Shown piece after piece: positions 15,614 to 25,280 of a stretch of DNA of 38,412 nt. Each line of letters opens with the position of its first letter. The first letter of the stretch is position 1. Origin of the DNA: Pararhodobacter sp. SW119 (GTDB lineage Bacteria > Pseudomonadota > Alphaproteobacteria > Rhodobacterales > Rhodobacteraceae). The stretch covers positions 1 to 38,412 of the forward strand of contig NZ_JADDJF010000032.1 in the NCBI RefSeq assembly GCF_017811755.1, given 5' to 3'. The position numbers and the translations under genes were made by a program. The notes beneath the pieces are model-generated. The model saw nothing but the letters and a program-made list of their open reading frames with translations, was not told the DNA's origin and did no database searches.

Positions 15614-16858
15614 ATGGCAAGACAGGTGAGAACGGGGTCGCTGGGTCCGATCGGCGGCGTGCAGTTCAGCCAGCCGGTACGCCAGATCACGCTCATGCTT
15701 CTGTCGCTGGCGCTGGTCGGCATCGGCGTCTACATCGCCTTTCCGCGCGTCTCGGGGATCTTCTTCGCCAACCTCTGGCTGAACGGCTTCATCTTTCTGG
15801 TGTTCCTGATCGGGGTCTTCGTCGCCTTCTGGCAGGTGATCCAGTTGTCGACCTCGGTCCGCTGGATCGAGGATTTCGCGTCCGAGCGCCCCGGCCATCA
15901 GATCACCGTCGCGCCTCGCCTGCTGGCGCCGCTCGCGTCCCTGCTCAGGTCTCGCGGCAAGCAACAGACGCACATCAGTTCGACCTCGGCGCGCTCGATC
16001 CTTGAATCCGTGGCGACGCGGATCGACGAGGAACGCGACATCACCCGCTATCTGGTGAGCCTCCTGATCTTCCTCGGTCTCTTGGGCACGTTCTACGGCC
16101 TCGCGACCTCGGTCCCAGCGGTGGTCGAGACGATCCGCTCGCTCGCCCCGCAGGAGGGGGAGACCGCGCTGTCCGGCTTCGGTCGCCTCATGACCGGGCT
16201 CGAAGCGCAGCTCGACGGCATGGGCGTGGCGTTCTCCTCGTCGCTGCTGGGACTGGCGGGGTCGCTGGTCGTGGGCCTGCTGGAGCTTTTCGCCGGCCAT
16301 GGGCAGAACCGCTTCTACCGTGAACTGGAGGAATGGCTTTCCTCGATCACCCGCCTCGGCTCGGCGGCGGTCGAGGGGGAGGGCGGCGAGGCCGGCAACC
16401 TGGGCGCGCTGGCCGTCGTGCTGGACAGCATGACCGACCAGTTGCAGATGATGCAGGCGCGCCAGGCCGATGCCGAGTTCGGACGCCGCCGCACCGAGGA
16501 AGGCCTGGCCGCCCTGGCCGAGGCCGTGAGCCGCCTGCATCAGCGCCTTGAGGGCGATGGTGGAACCTCCGTCGCGCTGGAGCGCCTGGCCGAGGGGCAG
16601 GAGCGCCTGATCCAGCTTCTCGCCGGGCGCGAGGATGCCGACGAGCCGCATATCGAGGCGGAGACCCGCCTGCGGCTGCGCTCCATGGACGTCCAACTGC
16701 TGCGCATCCTCGAGGAACTGAGCGCCGGCCGTCAGGAGAGCATGGCCGATCTGCGAAGCGATCTGGCAGCCTTGACCCAGGCAGTTCGTCTGCTGGGCCG
16801 CCATCCGCCATCGATGATCGGGCCGCGTCGGGATGACGGGCCGGGGCACGGGGGCTAG
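15614..16858 (+). CDS. MotA/TolQ/ExbB-like ion-channel motor subunit (414 aa)
   Basis: Inner-membrane stator-like protein. Four hydrophobic segments are visible: about 24-43, 54-76, 144-164 and 204-227. The last two carry the MotA/TolQ/ExbB signature: SLLIFLGLLGTFYGLATSVP and MGVAFSSSLLGLAGSLVVGL. They would form the ring of helices through which protons or sodium flow. Residues about 230-400 are a cytosolic, strongly helical tail (RRRTEEGLAALAEAVSRLHQ, LERLAEGQERLIQLL). It is coupled to the next gene with 2 nt between stop and start, so the two must act as one complex, with the partner providing the plug/peptidoglycan-binding part. It is too long for ExbB or TolQ, and no flagellar genes are near, so this is not a flagellar MotA. 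Confidence 0.82.
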   Translation: MARQVRTGSLGPIGGVQFSQPVRQITLMLLSLALVGIGVYIAFPRVSGIFFANLWLNGFIFLVFLIGVFVAFWQVIQLSTSVRWIEDFASERPGHQITVAPRLLAPLASLLRSRGKQQTHISSTSARSILESVATRIDEERDITRYLVSLLIFLGLLGTFYGLATSVPAVVETIRSLAPQEGETALSGFGRLMTGLEAQLDGMGVAFSSSLLGLAGSLVVGLLELFAGHGQNRFYRELEEWLSSITRLGSAAVEGEGGEAGNLGALAVVLDSMTDQLQMMQARQADAEFGRRRTEEGLAALAEAVSRLHQRLEGDGGTSVALERLAEGQERLIQLLAGREDADEPHIEAETRLRLRSMDVQLLRILEELSAGRQESMADLRSDLAALTQAVRLLGRHPPSMIGPRRDDGPGHGG

Positions 16859-16860
16859 GC

Positions 16861-18735
16861 ATGTCGCTTTCCCGCCGCTCGGGCCAGCGATTCTCGACCG
16901 CGATCTGGCCGGGGTTCGTCGATGCGATGACGGCGCTCTTGCTGGTGCTGATCTTCGTCCTGTCGATCTTCATGATCGTGCAGTCCGTCCTGCGCGAAAC
17001 CATCACCACGCAGGACAGCGAACTGGAGGGGCTGGCATCGCAGGTGTCGTCCTTGACCGATGCGCTGGGGCTGTCTCGCGCGCGGGTCGAGGCGCTGGAA
17101 GGCGAAGTCACCGAGCTGTCCGACGACCTCTCGGCGATGCGCGAGACCGCCCGCGCGCAGGAGGGGCAGATCGCCGCGCTCGGCCGGTCCCTGGCCCAGC
17201 GAGAGGGCGAGTTGCGCGCCGCCCGCGATGACATCACGGCGTTCGAGGCACGCATTGCAGGCCTGATCGCCGAACGGGCGGAACTGTTCCAGATCGTCGA
17301 GGAACTGGAAGGCGAGCGCGACACGGCACTGTCCGAAGGCGAGGCGCTGTCGCAGGCGCTGGCACTGGCCCGCGATGAACTCGATGCCGCCGCCGAGGCC
17401 GCCCGGCTGGATGCCGCCCGCCGCGAAGCCGTCGAAGCCGCATTGGCCGAGATGCGCACCCGGGCAGAGGAAGGCGAAGCGAGCCTTGCGCAGATGCTGG
17501 CCCGGTTGGAGGCGCGCGACGCCGAACTGGCAAGCCTTTCGGAACGCGAGGCCGCGCTGGCGGCCGAGGCCGAGGCGTTGAGCGAGTCTCTGGCCGAGAC
17601 CGAGGAAGCGCGCGAGGCCGCCGCCGCCCGCGCGGCGGCACTGGACGAGGAACTGTCCGAGGCGGAGCAAGCGCGCCTGGCCGAACTCGCCGCCGCCGAA
17701 GCCCTGCGCGCCCGCCTCTCTGCCACCGAGGCCGCCCTGACCGAGGAGGAAACGGCGCGCCTGGCCGAGATGGCCGCGGCCGAGGCCCTGCGTCAGCGGT
17801 TGGCCGAATCCGATACCGAACTGACGGCCATGACCATGGCGCTGGAGGCCGAGCGCGCGCGCGCCGAGCAAACGCTGACCCTGCTGGCGGCGGCCAATCT
17901 GGCACGAGCCGAGGCCGAGGCCCTGGCCGAGGATCGCCTGACCGAGGCCGAGGAGCGTGCCGCGATGCTGGCGATGGCACGTACGCAGCTTTCCCAGGCC
18001 GAGGAGATGTCCGAGGCCGAACAACGGCGGCTGGCGCTGCTCAACGAACAGGTGGCGGCGCTGCGGTCGCAGGTGTCAAACCTTCAGGACTTGCTGGGTG
18101 AATCGCGTTCGCGCGAGGCCGAAGCGCAGACGCAGATCGAAAGCCTTGGTAGCGAACTCAACGTTGCCTTGGCGCGCGTCGCTTCCGAACAGGCCCAACT
18201 GGCCGAGGAACAGCGCCGCCGCGCCGAACTGGAGGAAGCCGAACGCCAGCGGCTTGAGGAGGAGGCGCGCCAGCTTGAACGCTACCGCTCTGAATTCTTC
18301 GGCCAGATGCGCGACATCCTCGCCGGCCGGGAGGGGGTGCGCATTGTCGGGGACCGTTTCGTGTTCTCGTCGGAAGTGTTGTTCGAGCCCGGTTCGGCCG
18401 ACCTCGCCGCCGAAGGACGCTCGCAGATCGCCAATGTGGTGGCGATCCTGTCGGAAGTCGCGCGCGTGATCCCCGAACAGATCGACTGGATCCTGCGGGT
18501 GGACGGGCATACCGATGATGTCCCCATCGCCCCCGGCGGGCGCTGGTCAAACAACTGGGAGCTGAGCCAGGCGCGCGCGCTGTCGGTCGTGATCTACATG
18601 ATCGAGGATTTGGGCTTTCCGCCCGGCAGGCTGGCGGCGACGGGCTTCGGTGAATACCGGCCCGTGAACCCGGGCAGCAGCCCGGGCGCGCGCGCGCAGA
18701 ACCGGCGGATCGAATTGAAGCTGACCGAGCGGTGA
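16861..18735 (+). CDS. MotB/OmpA-like protein with a 430-residue periplasmic coiled coil (624 aa)
   Basis: Partner of the channel subunit. A short cytosolic tail (MSLSRRSGQRF) is followed by one transmembrane helix (about 17-42: WPGFVDAMTALLLVLIFVLS); Asp21 sits where MotB and ZorB have their ion-carrying Asp. Residues about 45-480 are an uninterrupted Ala/Glu/Arg-rich coiled coil with heptad-like repeats and a degenerate segmental repeat (EETARLAEMAAAEALRQRL, and before it EQARLAELAAAEALRARL). Residues 507-624 are an OmpA-like peptidoglycan-binding domain (VDGHTDDVPI at 547-556, NWELSQARA at 565-573, NRRIELKL near the end). Ordinary MotB has only a short linker. The topology puts the coil in the periplasm. 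Confidence 0.85.
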   Translation: MSLSRRSGQRFSTAIWPGFVDAMTALLLVLIFVLSIFMIVQSVLRETITTQDSELEGLASQVSSLTDALGLSRARVEALEGEVTELSDDLSAMRETARAQEGQIAALGRSLAQREGELRAARDDITAFEARIAGLIAERAELFQIVEELEGERDTALSEGEALSQALALARDELDAAAEAARLDAARREAVEAALAEMRTRAEEGEASLAQMLARLEARDAELASLSEREAALAAEAEALSESLAETEEAREAAAARAAALDEELSEAEQARLAELAAAEALRARLSATEAALTEEETARLAEMAAAEALRQRLAESDTELTAMTMALEAERARAEQTLTLLAAANLARAEAEALAEDRLTEAEERAAMLAMARTQLSQAEEMSEAEQRRLALLNEQVAALRSQVSNLQDLLGESRSREAEAQTQIESLGSELNVALARVASEQAQLAEEQRRRAELEEAERQRLEEEARQLERYRSEFFGQMRDILAGREGVRIVGDRFVFSSEVLFEPGSADLAAEGRSQIANVVAILSEVARVIPEQIDWILRVDGHTDDVPIAPGGRWSNNWELSQARALSVVIYMIEDLGFPPGRLAATGFGEYRPVNPGSSPGARAQNRRIELKLTER

Positions 18736-18748
18736 GCCGGAATCGAAA

Positions 18749-18776
18749 GACGCCGCCGTAGGTCTACGGCGGCGTT
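18749..18776. terminator. Bidirectional terminator-like hairpin between the motor pair and clpA
   Basis: Near-perfect inverted repeat ACGCCGCCGTAG / CTACGGCGGCGT with a very tight centre, placed between convergent stops at 18735 and 18805. T-runs are short on both sides (TTCTCGG to the right, CTTTCG to the left), so termination may be moderate. Confidence 0.65.
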
Positions 18777-18804
18777 CTCGGTTGATTCTGGGTTCTTCGT
18801 GGCC

Positions 18805-21126
18805 TCAGTCGGCGGTCAGAAGCGGTGGCTTGCTGCCGCTGATCCGTGGCTTGTCGGACTCCTCGACCTGCAACTCGATCTTGTCGTCGCGCAACACGAC
18901 GCGCACGACGCCGCCCTTAACCAGGCGACCGAAGAGCAATTCCTCGGCAAGCGGTTTCTTCACGTTCTCCTGGATGACGCGGGCGAGCGGACGAGCGCCC
19001 ATCTTGTCGTCATAGCCCTTCTCGCCCAGCCAGGCTGCGGCTTCATCCGACAGCTCGAACGTCACGTTGCGGTCCATGAGCTGCGCTTCCAGCTGCAGGA
19101 CGAATTTCTCGACCACCCGCATGATCGTCTCCTGCCCCAGCGGTGCGAAGCTGATCACGGCATCCAGCCGGTTGCGGAATTCGGGCGTGAAGGTCCGTTC
19201 GATCGCGGCGGTGTCCTCGCCCTCGCGCCGTTCGCGACCAAAGCCGATCGCCGACTTCGCGAGTTCAGCCGCACCGGCGTTCGAGGTCATGATCAGGATC
19301 ACGTTGCGGAAATCGACCTGCCGGCCGTTGTGATCGGTCAGCTTGCCATGGTCCATCACCTGCAGCAGGATGTTGTAGACGTCCGGATGCGCCTTCTCGA
19401 TCTCGTCCAGCAGAAGCACGCAGTGCGGATGTTGGTCGACACCGTCGGTCAGCAGGCCGCCCTGGTCGAAACCGACATAGCCCGGCGGCGCGCCGATCAG
19501 GCGCGAAACCGCGTGTTTCTCCATGTACTCCGACATGTCGAACCGCAAAAGTTCCACGCCCAGCGACGCCGAAAGCTGCTTGGCGACCTCGGTCTTGCCG
19601 ACGCCGGTCGGGCCGGCGAACAGGTAGTTGCCGATCGGCTTTTCCGGCTCGCGCAGGCCGGCGCGCGCCAGCTTGATGGCCGAGCTCAGCGCCTCGATCG
19701 CCTTGTCCTGACCGAAGACGACGCGCTTGAGGGTCGTCTCCAGATCGCGCAGCACCTCGGCATCGTCTTTTGATACGTTCTTCGGCGGGATGCGGGCGAT
19801 CTTGGCCACCACCGCCTCGATCTCCTTGGGCGAGATGGTCTTGCGCCGCTTGGCGACCGGCAGCAGGTGCTGCGCCGCGCCGGCCTCGTCGATCACGTCG
19901 ATCGCCTTGTCGGGCAGCTTGCGGTCGTTGATGTAGCGCGCCGCCAGTTCCACCGCGACCTTGATCGCGTCATTGGTGTAGCGCAGCTCGTGGTGCTTTT
20001 CGAAATAGGGCTTCAGTCCCATCAGGATCTTGATCGAATCCTCGACCGAGGGCTCGTTCACGTCGATCTTCTGGAACCGCCGCGACAGGGCGCGATCCTT
20101 CTCGAAATGCTGGCGGAATTCCTTGTAGGTGGTCGAGCCCATGCAGCGCAGCTTGCCGCCCTGCAGCGCGGGCTTGAGCAGGTTCGATGCATCCATCGCC
20201 CCGCCCGAGGTCGCCCCGGCACCGATCACGGTATGGATCTCGTCGATGAAAAGCACCGCGTCGGGGTGCTCCTCCAGTTCCTTCATGACCGATTTCAACC
20301 GCTCCTCGAAATCGCCGCGGTAGCGCGTGCCGGCCAGCAGCGCCCCCATGTCGAGCGAGAAGATTGTCGATTTCGACAGGATCTCGGGGGTGTCGCCATC
20401 GACGATCTTCTTGGCCAGCCCCTCGGCGATGGCCGTCTTGCCGACACCGGGATCGCCGACCAGAAGCGGGTTGTTCTTGCGCCGGCGGCACAGCACCTGG
20501 ATGCAGCGCTCGACCTCGGCCGCGCGCCCGATCAGGGGATCGACCTCGCCCTTCTTGGCCTTGGCGTTCAGGTCCACGCAAAACTTCGCCAGCGCCGAAT
20601 CCTTCGCCTCGCCCTTGGCGGCATTCGCCGCCTCGGCCTGCGGCTCCTCGGCGCCACTGACCGGGCGGCTTTCGGAAAAGCCGGGGTTCTTGGCCACGCC
20701 GTGGGCGATGAAGTTGACCGCGTCGTAGCGCGTCATGTCCTGCTCCTGCAGGAAATAGGCCGCGTTCGACTCGCGCTCGGCAAAGATGGCGACCAGCACG
20801 TTCGCGCCCGTCACCTCGTTGCGGCCGGAGCTTTGCACATGGATCGCCGCGCGCTGGATCACCCGCTGGAACGCCGCGGTCGGCACCGCTTCGGAGCCTT
20901 CGACATCGGTGACCAGCGTCGACAGGTCATCCTCGATGAAATCCTGGAGCGTCTTGCGCAGGTCGTCCAGATCGACGTTGCACGCCTGCATCACCCGCGC
21001 CGCGTCGGGCTCGTCGATCAGCGCCAGCAACAGGTGCTCCAGCGTCGCCAGTTCATGGCGCCGGGTGTTGGCCAGCGCCAGCGCGCCGTGGATCGCCTGT
21101 TCTAGGGTCGAGGAAAACGATGGCAC
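18805..21126 (-). CDS. clpA: ClpA, ATP-binding unfoldase of the ClpAP protease (773 aa)
   Basis: Unfolds substrates and feeds them into ClpP. The N-domain for ClpS/substrate binding covers residues 1-145 (LEQAIHGALALANTRRHELA). AAA+ domain 1 has Walker A GDPGVGKT (224-231) and Walker B VLFIDEIH (291-298); domain 2 has GPTGVGKT (505-512) and CVLLLDEIEKAHPDVYN. The IGF loop (627-629, SAIGFGRER) that docks on ClpP is present. There is no ClpB-type middle domain, which separates it from ClpB. The start is a GTG at 21126 with AAGGAG 8 nt upstream. No clpS gene lies in the window. It converges with the MotB-like gene across a hairpin. Confidence 0.96.
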   Translation of the reverse strand: MPSFSSTLEQAIHGALALANTRRHELATLEHLLLALIDEPDAARVMQACNVDLDDLRKTLQDFIEDDLSTLVTDVEGSEAVPTAAFQRVIQRAAIHVQSSGRNEVTGANVLVAIFAERESNAAYFLQEQDMTRYDAVNFIAHGVAKNPGFSESRPVSGAEEPQAEAANAAKGEAKDSALAKFCVDLNAKAKKGEVDPLIGRAAEVERCIQVLCRRRKNNPLLVGDPGVGKTAIAEGLAKKIVDGDTPEILSKSTIFSLDMGALLAGTRYRGDFEERLKSVMKELEEHPDAVLFIDEIHTVIGAGATSGGAMDASNLLKPALQGGKLRCMGSTTYKEFRQHFEKDRALSRRFQKIDVNEPSVEDSIKILMGLKPYFEKHHELRYTNDAIKVAVELAARYINDRKLPDKAIDVIDEAGAAQHLLPVAKRRKTISPKEIEAVVAKIARIPPKNVSKDDAEVLRDLETTLKRVVFGQDKAIEALSSAIKLARAGLREPEKPIGNYLFAGPTGVGKTEVAKQLSASLGVELLRFDMSEYMEKHAVSRLIGAPPGYVGFDQGGLLTDGVDQHPHCVLLLDEIEKAHPDVYNILLQVMDHGKLTDHNGRQVDFRNVILIMTSNAGAAELAKSAIGFGRERREGEDTAAIERTFTPEFRNRLDAVISFAPLGQETIMRVVEKFVLQLEAQLMDRNVTFELSDEAAAWLGEKGYDDKMGARPLARVIQENVKKPLAEELLFGRLVKGGVVRVVLRDDKIELQVEESDKPRISGSKPPLLTAD

Positions 21127-21330
21127 GGGTCTGCTCCTTTTTATGGTGCTGCGGGGCCGTCCTTGGACGGCCCGGTTGTCAGCGCGGCACCCCGGGCCGG
21201 TCGAGATCAGCGTGGGGGTGCAAGGTTAAAGTTTGGTTTTCCGAGCGTCGCTTCAAGGGAAATCCACAGAAGGGCACAAAAAAACACGTTCCGGTCGCGC
21301 ACGAGATGGTGAAAGCGCGCCGCGCGGGCA

Positions 21331-22092
21331 TCAGGCGGCATCCTTTCGACGCCGGATTTCCGCAAAGACTTCCAGCGGGGTCGCGCCCGGCCGGCCGGCG
21401 GATTCGGCAACCTCGGGCAGATGCACGCGCAGATACGGATTGAGCGCCTTTTCCGAGGCCAGCGTCGTGCCGGTCGTCGGCAGGCCCTTTTCGGCGAGTT
21501 GCGGCAACTCGGCCTGCCGTGCGGCCAAGGCATCGGCGTCGGGGGCGTAGTTCGCCGCGAAGGCCAGGTTTGCCGCGGCGTAATCGTGCCCGCTGTAGAT
21601 ACGCGTGTCTGCCGGCAACTTCGCAAACCGGGCGATGGTGGCGAACATGTCCGCCGCGGTCCCTTCGAAAAGGCGCCCGCAGCCATGCGTCATCAGGCTG
21701 TCCGCCGAAAAGAGCGCCTCGAGGCCGGGAAAGTGAAAGGCGACATGGCCCAGCGTGTGCCCCGGCGCGTCGAAGACCTTGCAGCCGCCGTCCATCAGCG
21801 CGTCGCCCGGCGTGAAGGCGTGGTCGAGCGCGGGCAGGCGTTCGCGGTCCGCGCGATTGCCCAGTATCGGGGCCGGGTGCTTGTCGAGGATCCCCGAAAG
21901 ACCTTCGACATGATCCCAGTGGTGATGCGTCAGCAGGACGCGCGCCAGACGCCAGCCGCTTCGGTCCAGCGCATCAAGGATTGGGTCGGCTTCGGGCGCA
22001 TCGATCAGGGTCGCGGCGTCGGTCGCCGGGTCGTGGACCAGAAACGCGTAGTTGTCCTTCAGGCAACGGATGATGCGGATCTCTTTGCTCAT
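21331..22092 (-). CDS. gloB: Hydroxyacylglutathione hydrolase, glyoxalase II (253 aa)
   Basis: Hydrolyses S-lactoylglutathione to lactate and glutathione, the second step of methylglyoxal detoxification. Metallo-beta-lactamase fold with the metal motif THHHWDH at residues 55-61 (two-metal site), GHTLGHVAF further on, ALFSADSLMTHGCGRLFEG (a typical glyoxalase II block) and YSGHDYAAANLAFA. The C-terminal GLPTTGTTLASEKALNPYLR is the glyoxalase II substrate domain (usual form: P(S/T)T...E...NPFLR). ATG 22092 has GGAAGGG upstream. The gene is divergent from the methyltransferase gene, with 94 bp between them that must hold both promoters. Confidence 0.94.
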   Translation of the reverse strand: MSKEIRIIRCLKDNYAFLVHDPATDAATLIDAPEADPILDALDRSGWRLARVLLTHHHWDHVEGLSGILDKHPAPILGNRADRERLPALDHAFTPGDALMDGGCKVFDAPGHTLGHVAFHFPGLEALFSADSLMTHGCGRLFEGTAADMFATIARFAKLPADTRIYSGHDYAAANLAFAANYAPDADALAARQAELPQLAEKGLPTTGTTLASEKALNPYLRVHLPEVAESAGRPGATPLEVFAEIRRRKDAA

Positions 22093-22186
22093 GGTGTCCC
22101 TTCCGTTGGTCGGGGGCGGGCGCGGGGCTTTGCAAACGCGCCGGGATGTTGCAGGGTCAGTCTGGTTCATGCCAGAGCGGAGCGCA

Positions 22187-23050
22187 ATGCACCTCGACGT
22201 TCACGTTTTGCGCGACTTCTACTACCGGACCGAACTGGGCCGGGCAGCCCAGAAGGGCGTGCGCGATCAGCTGGTCGAGATCTGGGGCTCCACCCGCGGG
22301 ATGACAGTCGCCGGCTACGGTTTCGCGGTTCCGCTGCTGCGGCCGTTTCTGCAAGAGGCGACGCGCGTGATCGGCCTGATGCCGGGTCCGCAGGGCGTCA
22401 TGCACTGGCCGGCGGATGGCCTCAATCATTCGGTCCTGACCGACGAGGCCCGCTGGCCGCTGGCGAATGACAGCGTCGACAGGCTGGTCCTGCTGCATGG
22501 GCTGGAGACATCGGACCACCCCGCCGCGCTGCTGGACGAGGCGCACCGGGTGCTGGCGCCGCAGGGCCGCGCGCTGGTCATCGTGCCCAGCCGAACCGGG
22601 TTCTGGTCCCGGCGCGATGCCACGCCCTTCGGCTTCGGTCGTCCGTATTCACGCAGCCAGATCGAGCGGCTCCTGATCGAATGCGCCTTCGTGCCGTCGG
22701 GCCATTCCGCGGCCCTGTTCTTCCCCCCGTTCGAGCGTCGCTACTGGCTCGGCTCCGCGCGCACGCTGGAGCGTCTGGGAAAACGCTATGTCCCGGAGCG
22801 GCTGGGCGGGGTGCTGATGGTGGAGGCGATCCGCCGTGACGCCGCGCCAACCCGCCCGGGCCTCAAGGCCGACGCGCGCCGGCCGCTCGCGGTGCTCGAA
22901 GGCGTGCCCCACGGCTCGGCCCATCCCGCCTGGATGCAGCAGGGGTGCAACGCAATCCGCCCCGTTGACCTTGCCGGCCGGGGCGTGCCGTATGCCGTCC
23001 CAGTCGCGGTTCAAGCCGAGGGTCCAGACGGGTCCGGCGCGCGGGGTTAA
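22187..23050 (+). CDS. SAM-dependent class I methyltransferase (287 aa)
   Basis: Methyltransf_11-type fold: GMTVAGYGFAVPLLRPFLQE replaces the usual GxGxG loop in a degenerate form, then LPLANDSVDRLVLLHGLE-like text (WPLANDSVDRLVLLHGLE), the post-motif acidic strand, and EAHRVLAPQGRALVIVPSRT. The function is unknown; the gene sits head-to-head with glyoxalase II, an arrangement common in alphaproteobacteria. ATG 22187 follows CGGAG with 5-nt spacing, which rules out the 45-codon extension upstream. The C-terminal 60 residues are Pro/Gly/Ala-rich and probably disordered. The weak SAM-binding loop leaves some doubt about catalytic activity. Confidence 0.8.
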   Translation: MHLDVHVLRDFYYRTELGRAAQKGVRDQLVEIWGSTRGMTVAGYGFAVPLLRPFLQEATRVIGLMPGPQGVMHWPADGLNHSVLTDEARWPLANDSVDRLVLLHGLETSDHPAALLDEAHRVLAPQGRALVIVPSRTGFWSRRDATPFGFGRPYSRSQIERLLIECAFVPSGHSAALFFPPFERRYWLGSARTLERLGKRYVPERLGGVLMVEAIRRDAAPTRPGLKADARRPLAVLEGVPHGSAHPAWMQQGCNAIRPVDLAGRGVPYAVPVAVQAEGPDGSGARG

Positions 23051-23103
23051 GAATTGGTTTCGATCACGACTTTTGTCGTATGAAGTCAATCCGTTGGGCG
23101 ATT

Positions 23104-23117
23104 GTCCAAATTTGGAC
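23104..23117. repeat. Perfect 14-bp palindrome GTCCAAATTTGGAC, copy 1
   Basis: Lies between the convergent methyltransferase and aminotransferase genes. The identical 14 bases, again followed by GC, recur at 33176-33189. An AT-centred perfect palindrome in GC-rich DNA is a candidate protein-binding site. It does not resemble a terminator, since it has no loop or T-run. Confidence 0.6.
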
Positions 23118-23155
23118 GCCGCCCGCGCCGAACCCTTCCAGGCCCCGAACGGGGC

Positions 23156-24385
<1,230 letters not shown>

Positions 24386-24442
24386 TCAGTCTCATATTGT
24401 GCTCCGGACAGGCCATCAAGCGCAAAGACGAAGGATCGAACG

Positions 24443-24841
24443 ATGAGCGAAAGCGACACCTGGTACTCGGAGACGCAGGCGACCCTTGGCGACCGGCTTG
24501 CCGCAGCGCGCGAGGCCGCCGGGCTGAGCCAGTCTTCGCTCGCCACGCGGCTTGGCGTGCGACAGAAAACGCTGCGTTCCTGGGAAAGCGATCTTTCCGA
24601 ACCGCGCGCGAACCGGCTGCAGATGCTCGCAGCCATGCTGGGTGTCTCGCTGCGCTGGCTCCTGACGGGCGAGGGCGAGGGGGTCGACCCACCGGCCCCG
24701 ACCGACGTATCGAGCGATGCGGCGTTGCTGCAGGCGCTCTCCGATCTGCGCACCATGCGGGGGGAGCTTCTGAAGATGACGGAACGGATGGGCCAACTCG
24801 AAAAGCGCCTGCGCAAGCAGATCGAGACAGTCGATGAATGA
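24443..24841 (+). CDS. XRE-family helix-turn-helix regulator (132 aa)
   Basis: Residues about 15-72 are a lambda-repressor-like HTH (LGDRLAAAREAAGLSQSSLA, then TRLGVRQKTLRSWESDLSEP and MLGVSLRWLLTGEGEG). Residues 90-132 form a coiled coil (LLKMTERMGQLEKRLRKQIE) likely for dimerisation. ATG 24443 is preceded by AAGGA; the very long upstream frame in the same phase is antisense to the aminotransferase gene and not real. The stop lies 8 nt inside the SdhE gene, so translation of the two is coupled. The pair is conserved-looking, but a link between this regulator and succinate dehydrogenase assembly is only suggested by the overlap. Confidence 0.85.
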   Translation: MSESDTWYSETQATLGDRLAAAREAAGLSQSSLATRLGVRQKTLRSWESDLSEPRANRLQMLAAMLGVSLRWLLTGEGEGVDPPAPTDVSSDAALLQALSDLRTMRGELLKMTERMGQLEKRLRKQIETVDE

Positions 24842-25139
24842 GGGGCACGACGCCGAACTGCGCCGCTTGCGGATGCGCGCCTGGCGACGTGGCACGCGGG
24901 AGATGGATCTGATCCTCGGCCCGTTTGCCGACAGCGCGCTTGCCGCCCTCTCGGATGCCGAACGCGAGAACTTCGACAGATTGCTTTCCGAGAACGATCA
25001 CGACCTCTACCAGTGGTTGACGGCGCGCATCACGCCAGCAGGTGAAGCTGCGTCGGGGCAGGGGCCGGATCACTACGCAGCGCTTCTCGATCAGATCGCG
25101 GCATTCGCCGTCGACCGCTTGCGGGCGACCGGCACCTGA
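24834..25139 (+). CDS. sdhE: FAD assembly factor SdhE (succinate dehydrogenase assembly, 101 aa)
   Basis: Small helical protein that helps attach FAD covalently to SdhA. The family signature RAWRRGTREMDLILGPF (about 15-31), with its RG-x-x-E-MD core, is intact, followed by LSDAERENFDRLLSENDHDL and YQWL, matching the SdhE/YgfY length and layout up to about residue 62. The C-terminal 35 residues extend beyond the E. coli protein, as in other alphaproteobacteria. It overlaps the XRE gene by 8 nt, so it is expressed from the same promoter. No sdh structural genes are in the window. Confidence 0.9.
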   Translation: MNEGHDAELRRLRMRAWRRGTREMDLILGPFADSALAALSDAERENFDRLLSENDHDLYQWLTARITPAGEAASGQGPDHYAALLDQIAAFAVDRLRATGT

Positions 25140-25280
25140 CGCGGTGTTGCCTATCCTGCGGAACGGGTTGTTCAGGTTTCGTCAACGATTTCGCGTCTCT
25201 GCGAATTCTTCCCTTATTTAACCCGATTTTTGTCTTTGCCGGCCACTTTCCACCTTGGTGTTACTGGTCGGAGAACAGGA

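Noticed and set aside
15614-18735. Complete Zorya defence system
   Set aside because: Only the channel and peptidoglycan-binding partner are present; flanking genes are a cyclotransferase and clpA, with no ZorC, ZorD or ZorE candidate.
19867-21105. 412-codon open frame on the plus strand
   Set aside because: Antisense to clpA, with His/Arg/Gln-rich low-complexity translation and no family motifs.
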